Made by a program: the position numbers and the translations under genes
The notes under the pieces: model-generated
What the model saw: only the letters and a program-made list of their open reading frames with translations
Told to the model about the DNA's origin: nothing
Databases searched by the model: none
Shown here: positions 60,072 to 64,000 of the stretch, piece by piece
Layout of the letters: every line of letters begins with the position of its first letter
Position numbering within the stretch: the stretch's first letter is position 1
NCBI GenBank assembly: GCA_015075445.1
Contig: JABTUJ010000031.1
Span: 60,053 to 124,052, forward strand
Origin: Verrucomicrobiales bacterium
Lineage (GTDB): Bacteria > Verrucomicrobiota > Verrucomicrobiia > Limisphaerales > J093
Direction of reading: 5' to 3'
Length of the DNA stretch: 64,000 nucleotides

Positions 60072-63000
60072 ATGCACACTCCCCAACGCCGGTTCGCGCA
60101 GCTCTGGTGGGCGATCCTCGGACTCGCGGTGGCCACCAACGCCACCGATCTGGAGACCGGTTGGGCGCATCCGCCGCGTGACGCCCGGCTGCGCGCCTAT
60201 TGGTGGTGGTTGAACGGGAACGTCACCCGCGACGCCATCACACGGGACCTCGAAGCCCTGCAGGCTGCCGGCTTCGGTGGCGCGTTGATCTGCGACGCCG
60301 ATGGCTCGAGCCAGGACGGCAACGAGCGCGTTCCGCACGGGGTCACCTTCTTCTCCCCGGCGTGGCGGGCGCTCTATCGGCATGCGCTGGCCGAAGCAGA
60401 CCGGCTGGGACTCGAAATGAGCCTCAACATCCAGAGCGGCTGGAACCTGGGCGGCCCGATGGTTTCCGCGGACGACGCGCCGAAGAAGCTGGTCTGGACG
60501 GAGCGCGTCGTGTCGGGGCCGCAGTCCTTCGCCGGAGCACTCGAACGCCCGAAAGCGCGCGACGGGTACTATCGCGACCTGTTCGTCGTGGCGTATCGGG
60601 TGGCGCCACCGGAGGACGCCGGACTCGAGGGGGCAGGGGATGGGGCGGCGGGCGCCGCGACACAGAAGGCGGACGCCCGGGCCGAGCGTCGTCTGCGGAA
60701 TTGGCGACAGAAAGCCCTGCACCAGGCCCTGCACTTCTCCGCTCCGGACACCACGCCGTTGCTGGTCGAGCTCCCGTCTGTGCCCGGCGAGGAACACACT
60801 CGGGCGGCGGACGTGCTGGATTTGACGGCTCACCTCGAGGCGGATGGGACCCTGCGCTGGGAGGTGCCCGCCGGGGATTGGGAGGTGCTGCGCTTCGGGT
60901 GCACGCTGAACGATCATTGCCGCGTCTCGACGTGCAGCGAGGGCTGGGATGGGTATGCGCTGGACCCGTTCGATGCCGGCGCTTTTCGCCGCTATTGGGA
61001 CGCGGTCGTCGTGCCGCTCCTGGAAGACGCTGGCGAACTGGCGGGCCGGACGCTGCGATATCTGCACACGGACAGTTGGGAGGTCGAGGTGGCCAACTGG
61101 ACGCCCACGCTGCGCGCCGAGTTCCGGCAACGGCGCGGCTACGACCTGCTGCCTTACCTGCCGGCGCTGGCGGGGCGGATTGTGGACAGCCGCACGGTCA
61201 GCCACCGGTTCCTGCACGACTTGCGGCGCACCTTTGGTGATCTGGCGATCGCCAACCACTATCGGCTGTTCCGCGAAGGCGCCCACGCGCGGGGCCTGCG
61301 GATCCATCCGGAGTCCGGCGGCCCACACGCGGTGCCGATCGACGCCCAGCAGTGCCTGGGGTACAATGACGCTCCCATGAGCGAGTTCTGGGCGTGGTCC
61401 TGGCGGCATCGGGTGGGGGAAAGCAACCGCTTTTTCGTCAAGCAACCGGCCTCGGCGGCGCACACCTACGGGCGCAAGCTCGTGCTGGCGGAAGGCTTCA
61501 CGACGATCGGTCCGCACTGGCAGGAGACGTTGTGGGACAACCTCAAGCCCGCCTTTGACCGGGCCTGTTGCGAAGGGTTGAACCTGCTGGTCTGGCACAC
61601 CTTCACCTGTTCGCCCGCCGAAACGGGGATGCCGGGCCAGCAGTACTTTGCCGGCACCCACCTCAATGCGAACGTCACCTGGTGGTCGCGCGGGGGCCCG
61701 GTCTTCGCCTATCTCAACCGCTGCCAGTGGATGCTGCAGCAAGGGCAGTTCGTGGCTGATGTGGCGTATTACTACGGCGATCATGTGCCGAACTTCAGCC
61801 AGCTCAAACGCTCCGACCCGGCGCGTGTCCTGCCAGGGTTTGACTACGACGTGGTGACCGAGGAGGTGATCCGGGAGCGGATGCGCGTGCGCGACGGGCG
61901 GCTCTTGTTGCGGGACGGCATGAGCTACCGGCTGTTGGTCCTGCCCGATCAGCCGCGGCTGTCCCTGCCGGTGCTGCGGCGTCTCGAGGAACTGGTGGCG
62001 GCGGGTGCCACGGTGTTGGGGCCGCGACCGCTCGAGGCCACCAGCCTCCAGGATTACCCGCAATGCGACGGGGAGGTCGCGGAACGGGCGCGTCGCTTGT
62101 GGGGCGAACCCGCCGTGGACGACGCCTCGCCGAAAGGTGCCGCGCAAGAACGTGCCTACGGCCTGGGCCGCGTCATCACCGGCCGGACCGCGCGTGAAGT
62201 GCTGCTGGCCGACGGCGTGCGCCCCGACTTCGTGGCGACGGTGCAGCCGTCCGAGTCAGGCTTGGCGACGGCGGGCATCGAGCTGGATTACCTGCACCGG
62301 CGCGACGGGAACACCGACCTCTATTTCGTGGCCAACCCGTCGAACCAGGTCGTGACTGCGTCGTGCCGGTTCCGTGTCGAGGGCAAGGCGCCCGAGTTAT
62401 GGGACCCGGTGACCGGCGAGCGTCGATGGGCGGCCGCGTACGAGGCGACGGACGGCGGGACCGCGGTGCCGCTCGAGTTTGCGCCCTTCGGCTCCTGGTT
62501 CGTGGTCTTTCGTGAACCGGCGCAGGCACATCCCCCGACGGCCCGCGTCAATCATCCCCGTTTCCGGACGGTGCTCGAACTCGAGGGGGCTTGGACGGTG
62601 CACTTCCCGGCGGGGGCGAGCGCGGCCGAGTGGCGTCCCGAGCTGGCGCTGGAGTCGCGGTCGCGCGCCGTTGAATTCCCGCGTCTGACTTCGTGGACGG
62701 AGCACGCCGACCCGGGCATCAAGCACTACTCGGGTGCGGCCACCTATGTCCGAGCGTTCACCCGGCCGGAGGCTGAGGCTGGAGCGGCGGATGCCCGGTG
62801 GTACCTGGACCTGGGTGAGTTGCGCGAACTGGCGGCGATACGGCTCAACGGCCATGACCTGGGGGTGGTGTGGGCTCCGCCCTTCCGGGTGGCCCTGGAC
62901 CCCTGGCTGGTGGCGGGAACGAATCACCTGGCGATTGACGTGCTCAACTTCTGGCCCAACCGGTTGATCGGCGACGCGGCCCTTCCGCCGGAGCAGCGGC

Positions 63001-63173
63001 GCACACGCACCAACATCCGGAAGCTCACGTCCGACACGCCGCTGATGGCCTCGGGCCTGCTCGGTCCGGTGCGGGTCCAGGTGCAGGTGGCGGTGCCGGT
63101 CGGTCAGCCGAACTCCAGGCGGCAGCCCAGCCGCGAAATCCGGGACGTCCACGGTGTATGGCAGCCGCTGTGA
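60072..63173 (+). CDS. GH106-like glycoside hydrolase (alpha-L-rhamnosidase-like), exported
   Basis: A 1033-residue protein with a short signal-type N-terminus (QLWWAILGLAVATNATDLET). It has the GH106-type start RLRAYWWWLNGNVTRDAITR and LEALQAAGFGGALICDADGS, GLEMSLNIQSGWNLGGPMVS, FFSPAWRALYRHALAEADRL, then DSWEVEVANWTPTLRAEF and ESGGPHAVPIDAQQCLGYND with catalytic-site acidic residues, and LVLAEGFTTIGPHWQETLWD. The C-terminal beta-sandwich has DLGELRELAAIRLNGHDLGV and VWAPPFRVALDPWLVAGTNH. The family cleaves alpha-L-rhamnosides. It fits the plant-glycan diet of the neighbours. Confidence 0.87.
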   Translation: MHTPQRRFAQLWWAILGLAVATNATDLETGWAHPPRDARLRAYWWWLNGNVTRDAITRDLEALQAAGFGGALICDADGSSQDGNERVPHGVTFFSPAWRALYRHALAEADRLGLEMSLNIQSGWNLGGPMVSADDAPKKLVWTERVVSGPQSFAGALERPKARDGYYRDLFVVAYRVAPPEDAGLEGAGDGAAGAATQKADARAERRLRNWRQKALHQALHFSAPDTTPLLVELPSVPGEEHTRAADVLDLTAHLEADGTLRWEVPAGDWEVLRFGCTLNDHCRVSTCSEGWDGYALDPFDAGAFRRYWDAVVVPLLEDAGELAGRTLRYLHTDSWEVEVANWTPTLRAEFRQRRGYDLLPYLPALAGRIVDSRTVSHRFLHDLRRTFGDLAIANHYRLFREGAHARGLRIHPESGGPHAVPIDAQQCLGYNDAPMSEFWAWSWRHRVGESNRFFVKQPASAAHTYGRKLVLAEGFTTIGPHWQETLWDNLKPAFDRACCEGLNLLVWHTFTCSPAETGMPGQQYFAGTHLNANVTWWSRGGPVFAYLNRCQWMLQQGQFVADVAYYYGDHVPNFSQLKRSDPARVLPGFDYDVVTEEVIRERMRVRDGRLLLRDGMSYRLLVLPDQPRLSLPVLRRLEELVAAGATVLGPRPLEATSLQDYPQCDGEVAERARRLWGEPAVDDASPKGAAQERAYGLGRVITGRTAREVLLADGVRPDFVATVQPSESGLATAGIELDYLHRRDGNTDLYFVANPSNQVVTASCRFRVEGKAPELWDPVTGERRWAAAYEATDGGTAVPLEFAPFGSWFVVFREPAQAHPPTARVNHPRFRTVLELEGAWTVHFPAGASAAEWRPELALESRSRAVEFPRLTSWTEHADPGIKHYSGAATYVRAFTRPEAEAGAADARWYLDLGELRELAAIRLNGHDLGVVWAPPFRVALDPWLVAGTNHLAIDVLNFWPNRLIGDAALPPEQRRTRTNIRKLTSDTPLMASGLLGPVRVQVQVAVPVGQPNSRRQPSREIRDVHGVWQPL

Positions 63174-63350
63174 TCCTTGACCGCGGATGACACGGATGCT
63201 GTTGGCGAGGCAACTCCATCTCGAACCCATGGCGGGTGGTGTCGTCCGCTGCGCCGTCATTGCCTCCACGCCGACGGGTCCGCTGAAGGTGGTCCATGTT
63301 CCCATCCCCCGGGCGATCGATGCGGGCCGCCACGCCGGGCCGAATGTGTG
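63174..63350. other. Intergenic spacer with repeat-like words
   Basis: No recognisable gene. It starts with CCGCGGATGACACGGATG, a word resembling widely dispersed intergenic repeats, and ends at the attC-like structure. It marks the border between the chromosomal GH106 gene and the cassette-like segment. Confidence 0.45.
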
Positions 63351-63403
63351 TGCTTGGAACCGACGTGTGATTCCATCGTTGGCTGACACGACGGTTAGGC
63401 GCA
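63351..63403 (-). other. attC-like recombination site with core GTTAGGC
   Basis: The site ends in GTTAGGC (63394-63400), the integron core consensus GTTRRRY. The arms AACCGACGTGT (63359-63369) and ACACGACGGTT (63386-63396) pair at 10 of 11 positions with one mismatch, giving the imperfect hairpin expected of attC. Read on the minus strand it begins GCCTAAC 55 bases after the DUF2938 stop, the correct place and polarity. The opposite core (TGCTTGGAACC side) is degenerate, so the identification is tentative. Confidence 0.45.
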
Positions 63404-63995
63404 TTTCCGATTCTTGCACAACCGGGAGTTGATTTGGTGGCCGCCGGCGCCGCTGCTACGTGAGTAACCTCAGGATGTGACTGACTCCTATACCACTTAC
63501 GAAGAGCCCAAGCCCGAAGACTCCATGGGACATCAGACTCTTCACTCTGGCGCGGGTCGGTTTAGGTGATCGTGATGAAGCTACTCCAAGGCCAAGCGCC
63601 GGCTGCATGACAAACAACGGGAAGGCGACGGTGAGAACACCGAGAAGCAGTGCCGGCAGCAACGCCGGTCGAAGGAACCACTCATTCCCTGTAAAGAGCA
63701 AGAGCGCCAAACCCAACGCGATACCTATCGTGTAGTGCGCGGTCACTCCCACTGCATACTCGAAGGTCTTCGGAGCGGCAGCCGCAATGCTCGAATGAAC
63801 GAATGTGCCGCCCGGCATGTGGCATAGCCAGCGTCCAAGGAGTCGCAGATCCAGAGAGGGAATCCCGAAGGCACGCTTCAAGAGGAGATTCCAGAGATCC
63901 ATGGCAACGGTTGCTCCCACGCCAACAGCCAACCCGGCGATTATGTATGTCACTTGCATGTTCGGAACGAGGAACGCTTGTGCCTGACCGCCTAA
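63395..63995 (-). mobile_element. Candidate integron gene cassette carrying a DUF2938 gene
   Basis: A segment of about 600 bases bounded by GTTAGGC-type core sites at 63394-63400 (plus) and 63990-63996 (minus strand). It holds one gene whose start is about 30 bases inside one core and whose stop is about 55 bases before the other, the canonical cassette layout. Base composition is visibly less GC-rich than the neighbouring GH106 gene. The integrase gene would be to the right of the window. Confidence 0.45.
63456..63959 (-). CDS. DUF2938-family integral membrane protein
   Basis: A 167-residue membrane protein with four or five hydrophobic helices: YIIAGLAVGVGATVAMDLWN, EYAVGVTAHYTIGIALGLAL, PALLPALLLGVLTVAFPLFV, and VFGLGLFVSGIGVSHILRLL. 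The pattern GATVAMDLWNLLLKRAFGIP, GRWLCHMPGGTFVHSSI and HYTIGI is characteristic of DUF2938. Function unknown. Lower GC and different codon use suggest acquisition by transfer. It sits inside the cassette-like segment. Confidence 0.85.
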   Translation of the reverse strand: MQVTYIIAGLAVGVGATVAMDLWNLLLKRAFGIPSLDLRLLGRWLCHMPGGTFVHSSIAAAAPKTFEYAVGVTAHYTIGIALGLALLLFTGNEWFLRPALLPALLLGVLTVAFPLFVMQPALGLGVASSRSPKPTRARVKSLMSHGVFGLGLFVSGIGVSHILRLLT

Positions 63996-64000
63996 CGATG
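63990..64000 (-). other. Partial second integron core site at window edge
   Basis: GCCTAAC (63990-63996), read as GTTAGGC on the minus strand, lies 31 bases upstream of the DUF2938 start. It would be the end of the attC of the preceding cassette, or attI. The remainder of the site is outside the window. Confidence 0.4.

Noticed and set aside
59958..62147. A long minus-strand frame opposite the GH106-like gene
   Set aside because: No signal or domain; it mirrors conserved catalytic-region codons on the plus strand.

Overview
The window is a high-GC bacterial chromosome segment, most likely from Verrucomicrobiota (Limisphaerales/Pedosphaera-like). That assignment is an inference from gene content: a prepilin-type protein with the short-helix N-terminus and a terminal CDGH motif, LamG-repeat secreted proteins, a squalene-hopene cyclase, many signal-peptide glycoside hydrolases (GH127, GH39-like, GH106-like), a PQQ/cytochrome c dehydrogenase and CehA-like metallohydrolases. 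No rRNA or complete marker gene was seen to confirm it.

Positions 1-21951 form an accessory island. It opens with a partial membrane-protein gene, a small XRE regulator and an excisionase-like HTH gene. A co-directional, tightly packed defence-type block follows: radC, a UvrD-like helicase fused to a PD-(D/E)XK nuclease, a remnant of a sacsin-like GHKL ATPase, a HigB toxin with a HigA/ImmA-IrrE fusion, a type III-like DNA methyltransferase (mod), a YhcG/DUF1016 nuclease, a type III-like restriction helicase-nuclease (res), nurA and herA. Most of the block looks broken. The mod gene carries a complete 3475-bp IS66-family element (8-bp target duplication, DUF4338 passenger gene) plus a separate frameshift. 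The res gene is frameshifted and has a palindromic repeat inside its nuclease domain. The nurA gene has an in-frame stop and a frameshift, and herA lacks its 3' part. After it come an orphan HicB, a truncated DUF932 gene, a PIN toxin with its antitoxin, a catalytically dead integrase remnant and a fragment of a conjugation ATPase. The island ends exactly at a displaced 3' end of a tRNA-Gly gene (21923-21951), the expected attachment-site scar. The intact tRNA should lie left of the window.

From 22158 the content changes to secreted and metabolic genes. A minus-strand run holds GH127, GH39-like, a very large secreted protein, a PQQ-cytochrome c dehydrogenase, a beta-lactamase-fold hydrolase and an MFS transporter. 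Next are an M28 peptidase, a three-repeat LamG protein, a POT-type transporter, a cyclophilin, a PEP/pyruvate-binding-domain protein and ComB. Positions 47333-63173 are mostly plus strand: a small membrane protein, a beta-helix protein, a DUF98 protein, a ceramidase-like protein, squalene-hopene cyclase, a GDPD-like protein, WrbA, a prepilin-like protein (minus), a duplicated CehA-like protein and a GH106-like hydrolase. Several of these genes (LamG, POT, PEP-binding) carry indels in one assembly copy, so some breaks here and in the island could be consensus errors.

Intergenic regions contain a palindromic dispersed repeat centred on GGCGCCGACGT (24.2, 34.0, 35.5 and 55.9 kb) and several unrelated short-period tandem arrays. 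The right end (63351-64000) looks like one integron-type gene cassette carrying a DUF2938 membrane protein, bounded by GTTAGGC core sites, which suggests that an integron array continues beyond the window.
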